In this document: piece after piece, positions 1 to 12,800 of the stretch
How positions within the stretch are numbered: position 1 is the stretch's first letter
Layout of the letters: the number at the start of each line of letters is the position of its first letter
Origin: Anseranas semipalmata
Taxonomy: Eukaryota; Chordata; Aves; Anseriformes; Anseranatidae
Length of the DNA: 64,000 nucleotides
NCBI GenBank assembly: GCA_013399115.1
Contig: VXAA01000956.1
Coordinates: 64,832 to 128,831 of the forward strand
Reading direction: 5' to 3'
Translations under genes and position numbers: made by a program
Notes under the pieces: model-generated
Told to the model about the DNA's origin: nothing
Databases searched by the model: none
Seen by the model: the letters and a program-made list of their open reading frames with translations, nothing else

Positions 1-1318
1 GGGTCCTCGGGCACAGTCCAGAAAGAGGGATGGCGGTGGTTATCCAGCTGGAAGGAAAAAGTGTGTTGGACTTAGTAGTTTTTCACTTTCTGCTTAAGGG
101 AATGTGTTTTTTAAGCTCTTGATACCTTCAAATTGTTATGTCTTGGTCTAGCAATTTTGGTTCTTTTCATCCAAATATCGACAGACAGTTTATGAGCACT
201 TAAAGCAGAGGGATTCAATATGTTGGCTAAGAAGACTTTTTAAAAGTGCTACAATCGCTTTTAAATTACAAACAGACAAAGTCTGGACAACAAAAGCCAT
301 TTTTAGGAGAGTGCAGGTGCAACGTTCCTTTGTATAGATGCTGCTCCCTTCTTAGAGAGAGGATCCTACAGTAACAGGTTGCCAAAATACTGTCAGAAAG
401 AGAGCCAAAAGGTGTAACATGATCAGAAAAACACACTCAAAGAAACAAGCCAGGAAATAATTGAGGAAATAATGCGTATGTAAAAAAGTATGTAAATATG
501 ATAGAAAGCAAGCATATATCTGAATGCATGACCATTTGATTTCAAAGGACTGCTAAGGAGAGCTAGAAAATGCCCTAGCCAGACTTATGTGTTCTGCTGA
601 GCAGCTGAGTTGCAGATAGGTCCTGGAGAACTGTGGCTAGTCCAGGTTCAAGTCTGAAGTTTCCAGGGCATGCTTAAATGCTGGTGCTATGAGGATGAGA
701 GGTTAATATTCATTTCTTTCATCTATCTTGAGCAGAAGGCTCTTATACAATTCTTCCTCCTGAGACTCTGAACACAGAAGTGTCCAGGAGAAAAGAAGCG
801 GGATTAACATGGTTAATGGCAGTCTGTCAAGGGTAGCTGGGTACATAAAATATTCTCTAGGCTTTAGAAGAAGCATAAGGATGAAGAGGGTTTGTGCTGC
901 AGAAAAAGAGTGAATTTTAGGAAGGAATGAGCTCTCACATCCCTTGTGGTAATTTTGCTTTTGCTGTGAAATTCCTCTCTCAAGACTACTGACCACCTCT
1001 GACTTTATGTGATAAGGGAAGAACTGTTATAAGTTCTTGCATGATTTGCTGTATGAGCTGGGAGAAGACTTAGTTCTGTGCTGGACAAGGGGGAAAATAT
1101 ACAGTGCTGTGGGAAGAAGCATTGCAGAGCTTGTGCATTGCACATGCACAGAGGCAGGCTTGCAGTCGCACACAGGCAAGTGATTTTTCCTTTTCATGTG
1201 CAATGGTCTCTTAACTTTTAACATGGATTTTTTTTCTACATACTAGACTATAATGGATCCTCTGCACAATAGACCTTTCCATAAAGGGTTTGTGTTTCTT
1301 TCTCTTGTTCTTCCTTAC
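1..1318. other. Unassigned non-coding flank
   Basis: No gene is recognised here. The sequence is AT-rich without long repeats. Two open frames on the minus strand (97 and 65 codons) have no recognisable motif and no supporting signals. If the exon candidate at 1319-1450 is real, this stretch would be the beginning of its downstream intron, because the minus-strand donor-like GTAAGG occupies 1313-1318. Confidence 0.6.
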
Positions 1319-1450
1319 CTGTTATTATAGGGATTCTCTACCGATACAGGAGAATACAGCAAAGGCATGCTCTGAATGTATGGGATCAGCAGACTGGAGT
1401 CAGACTCAAGGGGCTGTTCTAGAAAATCCATTTTTTACTGTTGTCATTTC
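1319..1450 (-). CDS. Candidate first coding exon (unconfirmed)
   Basis: This is a low-confidence exon candidate on the minus strand. Seen directly: an acceptor-like pyrimidine tract ending in CCTAATAG lies just before base 1450, and a strong donor-like AACAG/GTAAGG lies at 1319/1318. Between them an ATG at 1431-1429, in a good start context (A at -3, G at +4), opens a frame of 37 codons plus two bases. The predicted peptide begins MDFLEQPLESDSSLLIPYIQ and has no Cys, His, Trp or Lys. Upstream of the ATG the same frame is closed by TAA and TGA, so the first 19 bases would be 5' untranslated. I recognise no family. A frame of this length between two splice-like signals can arise by chance in 64 kb. 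A non-coding RNA exon is an alternative. If real, the gene runs out of the left edge of the window. Confidence 0.17.
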
Positions 1451-1835
1451 CTATTAGGATGCAAAAAGAACAGTGGTGGGTGAAGAGCGTATTCATTTTT
1501 AAAGTTTATTTAAAAGTATTCTCAGTTCTCCAGAAACTTGCTTGAGCCTGTTCATTTACCATTTTACAAAAAACAGCCAGAGGGAAAATAAGTGGAAGAA
1601 GATGTTCTGTGCAGAAAAGTACCCTAGTTTAACTGTCATAAACTATGCAAAACACCTAGGATTAAAGAAAACATCAAATCCTCCAGCAGCTCTTCTTTCA
1701 TATCCTTCCCCCTCTGCTATAAATTGAGTGGTGGGGTTTGCATTGAGCAGAAGGAGCTCGGGCCTTGTGAGATTACTCAGGAGCTCTTGGCACAGACACA
1801 GCTGGGCAGAGCCCAGCAGGGGAAAAAGCCTCACT

Positions 1836-1871
1836 TTTCTCTTCATACTATGAGTTTCTCTTCATACTATG
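1836..1871. repeat. 17-bp direct tandem duplication
   Basis: The 17-mer TTTCTCTTCATACTATG occurs at 1836-1852 and again at 1855-1871, a perfect copy with a 19-bp period. This is most simply a replication-slippage duplication. Confidence 0.85.
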
Positions 1872-2484
1872 CTGTTGTATCGCCTCCCTGACATTGAGCT
1901 CTTCCTGTATTTTCTCTTCTGTTTCTTAGCATACTCTCACCAAATATCTCAAACCACCATAATTTGGCAAAAGGAAATAAAGAATAAAAATTAAGGCACG
2001 GTGGTTCTCTGTATTTCGTTCTCCCCTGTAAAACTGCCACTCACCTATCTAAATGAGTTTAAAATTCCTCTAGCTGAGATGTATCTGGAGGAAGCAAATA
2101 CCTGGACTTCCACTAGGTGGTGAAGTTGTAAAGCTTAAATGGGATGAGAGTTCCCAGAGCAGGGAGCGACCCTGGGCAGAAGGGAGCTGCGAGTGGGGGC
2201 TGCTGCTCTGGGAGCTTGCAGGTTGCTCATCTTCCTCCCGGTCCCTGGGGAGAGGGAGCAGGGGAATCACAGAAGAGCGGTGACGCATTTATGAGACACC
2301 ACCAAAATACAGATTTTTTTTATCTTCCACCTGGGGAAAATGGTAAATCTGTAGATAAGCAGTAATACTCATTCCGTGTATTATTTCTTTAAAGACCTAG
2401 TTTAATAGGGGGAAAGTAATTTATCCTGCCAGGATTTTGCAGATGTTGTCCTGATCTTATAAATAATTTGAGTTTTGGTGGTTT

Positions 2485-2505
2485 TTTTGTTTGTTTGTTT
2501 GTTTT
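2485..2505 (+). repeat. (TTTG)n microsatellite
   Basis: About five perfect TTTG units lie at the end of a T-rich run. Confidence 0.85.
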
Positions 2506-2631
2506 CAGGCAGCTTTACCATCTGCTTTGATTTGGGGTTTTGGGGAGCTTTTTTTGACAATGTATTTGTACAGGGTCAGCACTTAAATATGGAGACAAAT
2601 AGATAGAAATAATGAGTCTTTAGATAAAGTT

Positions 2632-2650
2632 AAAACAAAACAAAACAAAA
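2632..2650 (+). repeat. (AAAAC)n microsatellite
   Basis: Nearly four units of AAAAC, without interruption. Confidence 0.85.
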
Positions 2651-4861
2651 GCTCCACTTTTGTCAGGATCATTAAATGAAAAGTGCAGGACATTAAGTCT
2701 CCACTGAGATTTTTGACCCATAAAAATCATAGCAAGATTTGGAAACTTTGAGCTTGAAGTGTCATTCAACTTTGTGAGCACAGACCTTGAAAAAAAAATG
2801 GAACTTTATGAAAGTTTCATGAAGATCTTGCACTCTGTTTCACATTCAGAATGAAAATACAAAAATCAATTTATATGTTCTGCATTTTGTTAAACTGTAG
2901 TTAATTCTTCCACACATTAATCTGATAGCCCAGCCACTTTTTCCACTCCGATTTCTGCCTCTGAAATAGCACCGCATTATGCCTTTCTGCATCTCCACTG
3001 TGTATAGTATCTATTATTCTAGTTACTGTTTAAAGGGCATATAAAGAAAATTATTTGCACCGGATACGCATCCAACAAGCTATGCTATGTAAGCACTGAA
3101 TATCACATCCTAATGCTGAGTTGTTGTTGGTCACTTACAACGCTTTGGAAGCAGCTTTCAAATGATCCAAAACTCTCTGACAATCTCCACTGTTCAGAAC
3201 AAATTATTGGAAACCACAAGTTAGAGCTTGCTCCACAACCCATATTTCTTTTTATCACGTGTAAAATCTACTCATGCAGATCTGTGCAGGCATTGATACC
3301 TTGGCTGAACATGGTGCAAGATCTTACTTTCCCTTTGCAGTTCTGCATGCTGCTTGCTTCATGGCACAGATTTTCCTTCAGCTGACTTGTGCTGTGGCTG
3401 CTGCATACCTGCATGTAGTGGGGAGGACATCATGTGCCACCTTTTCAACCTTAAACACTGCTAGAATTTTTGTTGAGTGAATTGATGTTTGCAGCAATGA
3501 GTGAGTTTATTGCAATATTCCACAACATATGCCTCGAAATTATTGGTTATCTCACATACACTACAAGTATTTGCAAATATGAATAATTTCAAGTTACTCA
3601 GGACAATATTTCATTAACCAAGTGGGAGATTTAGTAGATTCTCAGCCTTTTGAGTGCATATTGCAATTAGATGATGGCTAATTTTGAAGGTGGCTTATCT
3701 CTTCTCCTTGCAATTGTCTTCAGTTATTAGCCATAATAGCTTATTTCCAACAGAGAAAAAAAATCCTAGAAGTTAGATACTGCAACACTGTGCTAAGAAA
3801 TGGTCTTTTCGCCTTGCCTGAAAGTAATATCCTTCTCTTAACACTTTTAGATGCACTAACCACAGAATCACATTATTCCCTTGAAATAGTTTGGCAAAAC
3901 TGCACGGTAAATTTGGGTCACAGTCCTTCTGTGGGGGGACCCTTTGTGCCCTAATGGCACAGCAACAAAATCAGGCAGAACAGAAAAAACAGCCTAAGAA
4001 ACAAAGATGTACTTCATTCTCATCCTCTAGATTCTCCTTTCTTTCTCTCTCACTTTGGGTGTGGAAGCCAAGATGTGTGAGGTGGAGGGAGGAGTAATTA
4101 GAAGTTTTGTAACAACTTCTTACATCTCTTGCTGCAATGTTATGCATGGAATGGAGTTACCTGGAGAGAGAGATCTGAGCTAAGTGCTTCTAACATTGAT
4201 GTTCCCGCATCATCTCCCTGTTTCTAGCACTGGGGTTGTGTTGAAGGTAAAGTAGATCAGTTCTGCTACAAGTGTGTCTACACGGAGTCTTTCCTTGTGA
4301 GGAATATCACTACCACTGTGAGTAGGCATGGCCATTGCTTAGTCACCCCACTTAGCCTCTCACATCCTGATGCAACTGGATATAAATAAGAAGCCCTTGA
4401 TCCTGTCAGCCTCTCTGTCCATCTTCTGTGCGCAACAAACAAGCTGCCTACACACTTGGCTTCCTGTCTCTTCTCCAAGGCCATCCCAAGTCAGCTGCAA
4501 TCTGGCTCTTAAACAGCCACTCTTACAAGATCATAGTAACATTTACCTGGCTAAATCCCATCTGTTTAAATCCTCTTTGGCTTTCCAATGCTCTTAAATT
4601 TCCTGACTGCTTGCTCGTTGTTGGAACTGTGTCCTTCCTTGGCTTTCCTGCTCTTTTTCTCCTCCTTCTCTCAAATCCATGTAGATCCATTCTGATTTGT
4701 TCATTTACTATCTTTGAATTCATTTTTTCTTCTCTCTCTAATTTCAGATCTGTCTGTCTGGACACTGTCCTAGATCTCAGCCTTTGTCTCAGAAATCTCT
4801 TCCTCATTGCCCACTGTTAATTTCTAATTAAAACCTACTCTGTTCAAAAAGGATTCTAGGC

Positions 4862-4877
4862 TTTTTTTTTTTTTTTT
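4862..4877 (+). repeat. T16 homopolymer
   Basis: Sixteen T residues follow the pyrimidine-rich block at 4390-4860. A reversed polyadenylation signal (TTTATT) is not seen to its right, so there is no support for a minus-strand retrocopy here. Confidence 0.9.
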
Positions 4878-7800
4878 GTCACAAGTGATGGAAGTTATTA
4901 AACCTGTCAGTTGGGTTCTCCACAGGCTCTTTCAAACTTTCTCCAATGCAAGTGAGTGAGTCCAACCTTGGTGTTGCCATTTCCTTCTGAAGACTTTCAT
5001 CTTTCTCCCTACAAAATACTCCTCAGCCCCAGTCCTGACATCTCCCTGGCAGTCACATCATCTCCTCCAACCAGCCTACAAATAGGATAACCACATCTTT
5101 CACCCTCGGGTCTCTGCATGCTGTACATTTGGGATGTAGGAACATGCAATCTGAAGACCCATCAGCATCCAGGACTGATTCAAAGAGAAAAAGACTGTAG
5201 GAAGAAAGAAACAGTTGAGCTGGGGTGGCACTGGATTGCCCTGACATTCTGATGCATTGCCCATTTAACTTTCCACTTATCTGTGGCTATTCTGTCTACA
5301 TCAGGGGATTTTTAATTGCTTTCTCAGATATATATGGGAATACCATAACAACTTCTCCTAAATGCAGCAAATCTGTTTCTTCAGTAATTATTACTCCAAT
5401 TAACTCTCAAATGTTAGCAATGCTCATTCTGCTGATTAAATTTCAATTGAGTTCTGTTAGTCGCCACAATTAGAGCTGGATTCCAGACAGAAGAAGGTAG
5501 TCTGTAAATTAAGATCTATTTAATTGGTCTTCCCTAAACGCTCTTGCACTTCTGCAGAGAAATGCATATACTTGTATTTCTATTCATTTAGGAGCATACA
5601 TCAGTGTTCTGCCACATCACACCTTACATCAAAAGCTACCCTGGTGGAGCCAGTAGGGCTCTGCGGGATGAACACAAAACTGACTGAAAATGGCTCTAAA
5701 AACTTATCACTGATTTGCATACATTCCTCTTTTTTTGACCCATTTTTTTCAGGTAGTTCTTCCATCAGATGCTATCATCACAGTACATTTCTCTGCCTTT
5801 CAGGTTGTCATCTCTGGTTTTGATTTCCTTCCCCCATATTCACTGATAATATAACTGATATTAGTTGATATCTTTCCATCTTATAAATTTTATGCAGGAG
5901 GCACAGTCCTTGTTTTTCTGTTTGACCTATGTTTGTGCAAGCTGAGTGGACTGCACTAGGCATGGTGGTTAGTATAGAAGGGAGGAGTTAATTCACCTGA
6001 GCTTGTCTGACACTCAGGAGACTTGGACATCACAAATTCAGATAAGGAACCACATCGGAATTTTAGTTACCATGAATCTACTAGATCTGGTGGTTAACCC
6101 CAAATATTAAAATATATTAAAATATTTGAATATTATTACTGTTAATGTTAAATATTAAAGAAGATTTAAATTGCAGTTAAGCCAGTACAATTTCCAGCTG
6201 CTCTTGAAAGAGGTATTTTCCTCTTACAATTCCCATCCCATCTGCACACTTCCAGCCTTTCTTTTGCACTGGAAAAGGTATATCAGTTCAGGACATTAGG
6301 AACATAAACTGGCACAAAACTGATCACTTTTTGAGATGGAGAATAATTTTCCACTGCTTTAACTCTCTGAGGTGGCTCACCAAGAGGTCAGCCAAGCCTC
6401 AGCATGTGTGCCAGTTAGGCTGAGGCCACACAGCTGAGGGCAGGGGGAAGTAGGGTTGTATAAAACAGTGTCTTGCAGTGGTCACTAGCTGTTTGATGGG
6501 CCCAGCTGTAACAGCACTCCAAACCCTTGACTCACAGAGGCTGAAAGAAAAGTACTTTATTTAGCCCCATCTTCACCAGTGTATTGACAGAATTTTAAAA
6601 AATGGAAGAGTATCTAGACCAAAGAGGTCATGGCACGTGATTACTGTCCAAAGACACCACTGGAATGTAAAAAACATCTATTTCTCCAAGTGAATGAATT
6701 GCAAGCTTCCTATATTAATATCTTATCTCATTTTTGGAGGGAAAAAAGAATTGAGAAAAGTTAGTTCTTTTTCAAGGGATATTGCATAAATATAAAGTTA
6801 TTTGCTCCATTTTTTTTTTTCTTCACAGTGAAGGTGCTTTTGTGTAACCATCTTGAAAGGTGTAAATGAAACAGAAATCCCATGTGATTGATGAGGAATG
6901 TCAGATCCTGAACAACAGCTAATGAAAACAGTGCAGGAGTCATCTGTTGAAATTTTACCTCAGTACAAAAGGCCAGCACAGGTCCTATCCTTCCTTTAAA
7001 TCTCATGTTTCAGCTACTTAAAATGTTCACAGTTGTGCACTTTCTGGGAACAGAGCTGAGAATTTGAACACCTAGGGCACTGGTTGTCAGCAATCCCACT
7101 GAATTGTAATAAAAAATGTGTGCATAATTATTTAATTGAAAAATGTAGAAAGACATATTACTTTCTAAGAACTAATGCCATCTCTCAGATAAGCTGGAAT
7201 TGTTTCCTTCTGGGTGGAAAAAGAGAGGGAGAGGGAGAGGGAGAGTTTTTCTGAGTCCTTCTCAAACCAGCAATGAAAGGAGTGGCTACAGGAACACGCA
7301 GCCTGTGCCCAGCACCTAACTGAATGAAATGGGTGACCGAAGGGCTACAGATAACCTGAGCACCTGAAAACTGTCTTCAGCTGTTTCCAACTATTTATCA
7401 CCCTCACTCAGCTGGACGTCCTCTGGATAAATAGTAAAGCTGCAATGAGTCTAGCAGAGCTGATAGGGAGATCTGCCTTTATAAAAAACAAGCCAGGGAT
7501 AACGTACAGCTACTTTTATGTTCTTGCCTGTTCTAACTAACTTTTTCCCTCAGGTGACAGACTATGGGTTTTAAATTACTGTTCTTACTGCTGTTTGCTC
7601 TCTTCTTCCTTTTGGTAACTCTAGGCAGGTGATTTAGGACAATTCCACCTTATTACATATATTTACCCTCAGTTCTCACCTGTCTTTTTGTGGCGTCTAT
7701 CTACTGAGTCAGTCTCAGAGGTGCAAAAAGCCACAGTGTAGAGATAGCTTCTCTGGAGTCATGTCATCACTTCAGAGAATAATTTATCTCTGGGACTGTT

Positions 7801-9800
7801 AAGTTAAATCCTTAGATTACACAGAAGCTCGAATTCAATTACTGGCGATGGAGATTTCAAGAGTAAACTCTGAAGAGGGCATACCAGCACCATTCACTCT
7901 TCTTTAGAATTCTCTCAAAGCACGGATGGGGCTTGAAACTGAATTCTGGGGACAAGTGGGATTCCTCTGGGCCAACATATTCAGGACCACATAATGCATG
8001 GGAGTCTCACGAGCGCCTACTGGAACACTGAGTGCCAGCTGGGGATAGCCCACACCAGCAGGGCAGTACAAGGGGTGATAAAGCCAGACCCAGGCTGATC
8101 ATCCCTGAGGCTGCTTTTGCAGGGCTGGAGAAAGAAGAGTGAGCAGTTCTGTGCAGGTGGGTTGAGAATCATGGCAGTACCTGGGTATACAAGCCTTTGG
8201 ATGTCCTTCTGTTTGTATAACCTCTCATAAACCCCAGGCAGTTTGTTCTGTGGTGTCTTTTATGAATATTTTCAAACTCAAGTGCTGTTGTAAGTGCAGG
8301 GATTTAGGGGTCTGCTAGATCCTGCAAATCAAGCCTTATGGCATTGGTCTGGCCATGTTCTCCCCTCACACGTCCTCATGGGATGACTCAATGCCCTTTC
8401 CCTTTAGGTAAAGTCACATTGGTGAAAGATTTCCCTGGTGACCACAGATTTATATATGTATTTTTTTTTATGCTATGGTAAATGTGTCCTGCTTATATGG
8501 GTATAGATCAAAAGTGGCGATAATGGAGCAATAATGGGGTAACACTGGGGTATAGAAAAGAAGAATAAGGCTTACATCAGCCTCCTAATGAGGACTCAGA
8601 CCTGGAATTGCAAATGGACAGGTAACAAGGGAAGCTGAAATCTCATGTTGTAAATCTGAACTGCTGACATTCTCACTGGTTTCTGCTTCATGACTGCAAG
8701 TGTTTTCTCAGGAGAAGTTGTGATTTATTTATTTTTTTTAAATATCAGACATTTCAAATGTGCTTTTCAGTTGACTTAAATGTTACAATGGAAACATTCG
8801 TATGTGTCATTTTTGTAAAATGAAAAGAAAAATGTCAAGGCTAAGTCATTGCTATCATTTATTTGGCCCTGGGCTGCTTTTGAAATCAGAGGTGCCAGCA
8901 ATGGGATGTTGTAATATTCCTGTTGCAAGCTTGTGAAGATCCATTTATCACAGAGGTTGGGACATATTAACCTTGTGTGTCCTCCTAAACACTTTCAAAA
9001 CTCTTAAACATTCATCTAATATTTACCTTAGATTAGAAATGAATGTACATAATTCCCACATTGTTATTTCACGACTTTATATATATTAAATTGCAGTCCT
9101 TTTGGAAGGAGTCGCTCATTAAAAATCACTTTGATAAACCTGCTAAATGGCTTAATGGCATCACCTCTCATCTGTGGACTTCAAATCCTGCAGCCTTTTA
9201 CATGTGCTCCTCCTTCTCTAACTCCTTCACCCTCATCTTCTAATTTCTTCCTCCTGATTGCTTTGTTAGATGATGCTTACAAGAAGTTAAATGTTTAACT
9301 AAAATTGAGATGCAGCTGTGGTTTTGTTTGTTTGTTTTCCCCCTTGCTTTGGTCTGACTTGGTTTGTATTTCTTTTTTTTTCCCTTCATTATTATGTTAC
9401 TTTTGTGTCATGAACTTCTGGGGAGAAGTATGGTTATGCAAATTTAAGTAAATTAGTCCTCATTAAGCCCTCTACAGATATTACTAAATTACTGCCAGTT
9501 CCCCGGATAGCTAGTTAAAGTTAGTTTCAGCATATTTACATTACACTTCATCTTGTTTTCTGTAAGCCTGAAAAATATTGTTGGGGTTTGGTTTTATTAC
9601 TGCTGGGGGGGAGGGGTTATAAGTATCATTACAGTATTTGTGACAGTATATTTAAGTTAAAACATATTACCCAAATTATCTCCCAACTAAACACCTAGCA
9701 AATTTAGAAATGAAGCTACACTTAAGTTCAAATATTTTAGGACAGGGAGTGACCAGTGAAGATACAAATAACCCTAACTAATTCCCCCAAGCACTGAAGG
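4878..9800. other. Unassigned non-coding stretch
   Basis: No gene is recognised; the open frames are all below 100 codons and lack motifs. An AT-rich patch lies at 6090-6165 (repeated AAATATTAAA-like words). The segment 8860-9180, with ATTTATTTGG, TTTATCACAGAG and TTGATAAACC words, looks like possible conserved non-coding DNA but cannot be tested here. At 7671-7740 the minus strand has a donor-like GTGAGA with a short open frame, judged to be chance. Confidence 0.55.
7222..7245 (+). repeat. (GGGAGA)n purine repeat
   Basis: A pure purine hexamer repeat of nearly four units, following an AAAAAGAGA lead-in. Confidence 0.8.
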
Positions 9801-12800
9801 TTCAAGCCAAATTAGGTTAAGGTGTTACTAAAGGTGCATTGCATTATTTTAGTTCTGTTTTTGTGACTCTGGCAGTGTTACAGAGCCGAGCTGAATTTGC
9901 TCAGCTGCCTAACACGGTCACTTGTTATCTGCAGTACTGGGCTGGTGTATTTTCCCATGGGGAGGTTTTGCTGCCCAGCATCCCAATGCATGTGGAGCCT
10001 CGGCTCTGTCCTGCATCTACCCATTGAAACCGATGCTGTGAAGAGTAACAGTATCCAGACACTGCCCTACCATTGTGTAAATCAGGCTTTTTGACACATA
10101 TTTGGAATTCCTGGATGGCTTTTACCTCATCTAAATTTGTAGCATCCCCTTATGCCACAGTGGGAAGCTGGCAGGATATTTGGCAATCCAGTTCAGCAAG
10201 TGTAATTGGAGGTTTGCTCAGGACATTTAAAGACAGGAACAACCCTTTTATCTCATACCAAATCTTCTGTGAAATGGCACCTTAGCAGCCTACACACTCA
10301 TGTCTTTGAGATGAAGTTGTGTGAATCTTGTTAACACTGACAATCCTGTTGTTTAGTAAAATGGACAAGAGAAATGCAACATCATGAAATAGTTTTGATT
10401 CATCTTGTCAGCTCCGTGTTTGGAGGGTGGACACAACTAGATGATTTGGAAAAACATGTGCATATCTGGTTCACACTGAAATATGTCAGTCATGCCACAA
10501 ATTGTAATTCCCTTTTCTCTCCCTTGGCAAGAATAAGGACAGTGGAGGATATGATCCCAATGTGACACGAGTCACTCAGTGCTTTATTCCATTCAGTACT
10601 TGACGATATTCCTCTTTCTGCACAAAGAACAGAAATCTCACTGTGGCCGAGTCTTTCAGGTTTTCTTTTTTTCTTTTTGGTGTATCAAGTTTGGAGGAAC
10701 AAACAGTGATAAGATTAAGTCCAGGACAAGACAGATAACTGCTGATCTGTGTGCTGATGGATTTAAGATGCATGCCTGCAGAATGCTGTTATTTGCACAT
10801 TTTTGGTACTCTCTCCCTGACTAAATATTTACAGCCGCTATAGTAGCTGATGGCATAACATGAAGTTACCTGTCACTTGTACATGAATGATACCTTAGCA
10901 GCAAATGTCTTTCACGGTCAGGTTAAATAGTGTTTCACCTGAAAAACCTGCAACTTCAGGGAGATAGATCAATGTTTGAAAGAGGAAAGCTCTCTGAAGT
11001 TAAATGTGGGTTATATTATTGAGGAAAATAGGAAATGATTAGTTTCCTACATAACATTTCTACCATGATTGAAGGAATCTACTCCCGTCTGTCTGAGTTG
11101 TGCTGTAGTGATATTCCTGAGGACCCTGCAGTAAAACATCCCTTAAAAACACTTCTCTCTTTCTCCCTGTAAAGAGAGCTTTGCCTCTGTGATCTGCAGA
11201 CGTCACCACAACAGTTTGCTTATTTGTAGACACTTTATTTACTTGCTGCAAAACACTGTACACTGACAATGAACTGAGAGGTCCTCAGAAAGGATAAAAT
11301 TCTTGGTCTCCGTGGTGAAACTACGTCTGCTCATTTCATCCCAAGTTCTGAGTTGTGACCTTTACTTCCCTTTTGAAACATCAGTTGAGACTGAAGCTCC
11401 AGATCTTGCATTTTTAACGCGTTCTTTTCATTGGGACCTTATTTAACTTCGAGACCTGCTTTCTCTCTGAGACACTGATTCAACATGATAAGTGCACTCT
11501 ACAGGAAGGAGAGATCAGTCAACAAAGCACATGAGCCTGCAGAAGACATGAGCTTAGCCTCCATGGCACAGAGCTTGCGCTTGCCAGGATGCCAAGTGCT
11601 GGAGATGCCTTTTCTCCAGGAGGGACATAAACATGAAATTTGCATCACAGCTTCCTTGCAATTAAATATACGCAAAAAGTCTCTGATATCCTTATGGAGA
11701 TTCAAAAGGAGATAAACTTTGGCTCTACATAGTCTTTTTGCAAGGTGCTCAGCTCCCAGAGCAGTGAGGTGTTAAAGTGTATGGAGCTGTGATTTGGAAG
11801 GTTGTTTTTTCTGCTTAGAAGGTGACGTGTGGCTCTATTTTGTTGAGTTGTGAATGTAGACTAACATTTTATAATTGCAGAAAGTGAGATGGATATGGGA
11901 TGTATACATGTATATATGGCTAAATAAACTGGTTTAGTTTAACTGTTGAATAGCTGGACATCTAGAAAAAGGAGGAAGGAAAAAAAAAAAGTCAGAAACA
12001 TAATAGCACTTAGAGATGCATCCAACCATCCTGTATAGGAAGGAGGCACCTATAGCAGACAGTACTGAAAGCAAAATTTGCTCTTTACAGAGGCTCCATC
12101 CATTTTCTCTTTACAAAGGCCCAGGGCACAGCCTGGTTTACTGTAGGCAGGGCAGTGCTGCTGTGTGAGGAGGAGCATCTCACTTTGAGCAGTCTCTGCT
12201 CCTGCCTGCTTGCCCTTGCGTAGCCTCCTCCACACAGCCCAAGTTCCCTTCCTCTCTCTCCTCTGCTAGCCCAGAGGCAGCTTGGATTTTACACTCTGCA
12301 AGATCTTAATTTATAGGATAAACTGAACTTCACCCAAGCAAATAAATCATGACTTGTATCTGGAGAGACTATGCAATTAATTCCAGACTCTTTACAGGAC
12401 ATGACCAGAGTTGGCTCTGACTGGAGAGAACAGTGTGTGCTTAGCCGTATGTCTTAGAGTTTAATGCTGCAGGGGTAAAACCTCATTATTTTGGGAACAG
12501 TTGGGCTTCAGAGATGTTTCAGGAAAGATGCTCACTCTGGATGAGCCAGAACAGGCTCCGGTAGGTTGAGCTGTCTTTATCCGAAGAGAGAGGCTATCTT
12601 GCTGCTGAACCCACCAACACTCCGAGTCAATTTCTGTTCCTGGCAAATGGCTTTGCTAATTGGAAGTTTTTCAATGGTTTTCAAACCATTAAGTTTTTCA
12701 ATGGTTTTCCCTTTTCAATCTCTTGATTTGAAAAGTTCACTGAATACTCCACATTTTTTCTATGTTATAAATCTTTAATAATTTGCATGTTGACTCATGG

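Larger units (their letters stand above)
1451..4861. other. Unassigned non-coding stretch
   Basis: No gene is recognised. The stretch contains a perfect 7-bp inverted repeat (GCTGGGC, 3-base spacer, 1801-1817), a small direct duplication (1836-1871), short TTTG and AAAAC runs, a moderately GC-rich patch near 2130-2290 with overlapping open frames on both strands, and a pyrimidine-rich block from about 4390 to 4860. The 130-codon frame at 4428-4820 owes its length to that pyrimidine bias, which avoids stop codons, and encodes a Leu/Ser/Phe-rich peptide with no domain. Confidence 0.55.

Noticed and set aside
3123..3200. Minus-strand donor-like GTAAGT with a 51-base possible micro-exon
   Set aside because: Acceptor is weak and 17 codons open is uninformative. 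GTAAGT words are expected dozens of times by chance on both strands.
4428..4820. 130-codon frame with hydrophobic stretches
   Set aside because: Openness is explained by pyrimidine bias. The hydrophobicity follows from T-rich codons and does not indicate a membrane protein.
7671..7770. Minus-strand frame before a GTGAGA donor-like word
   Set aside because: Acceptor lacks a pyrimidine tract and the peptide is not recognised.
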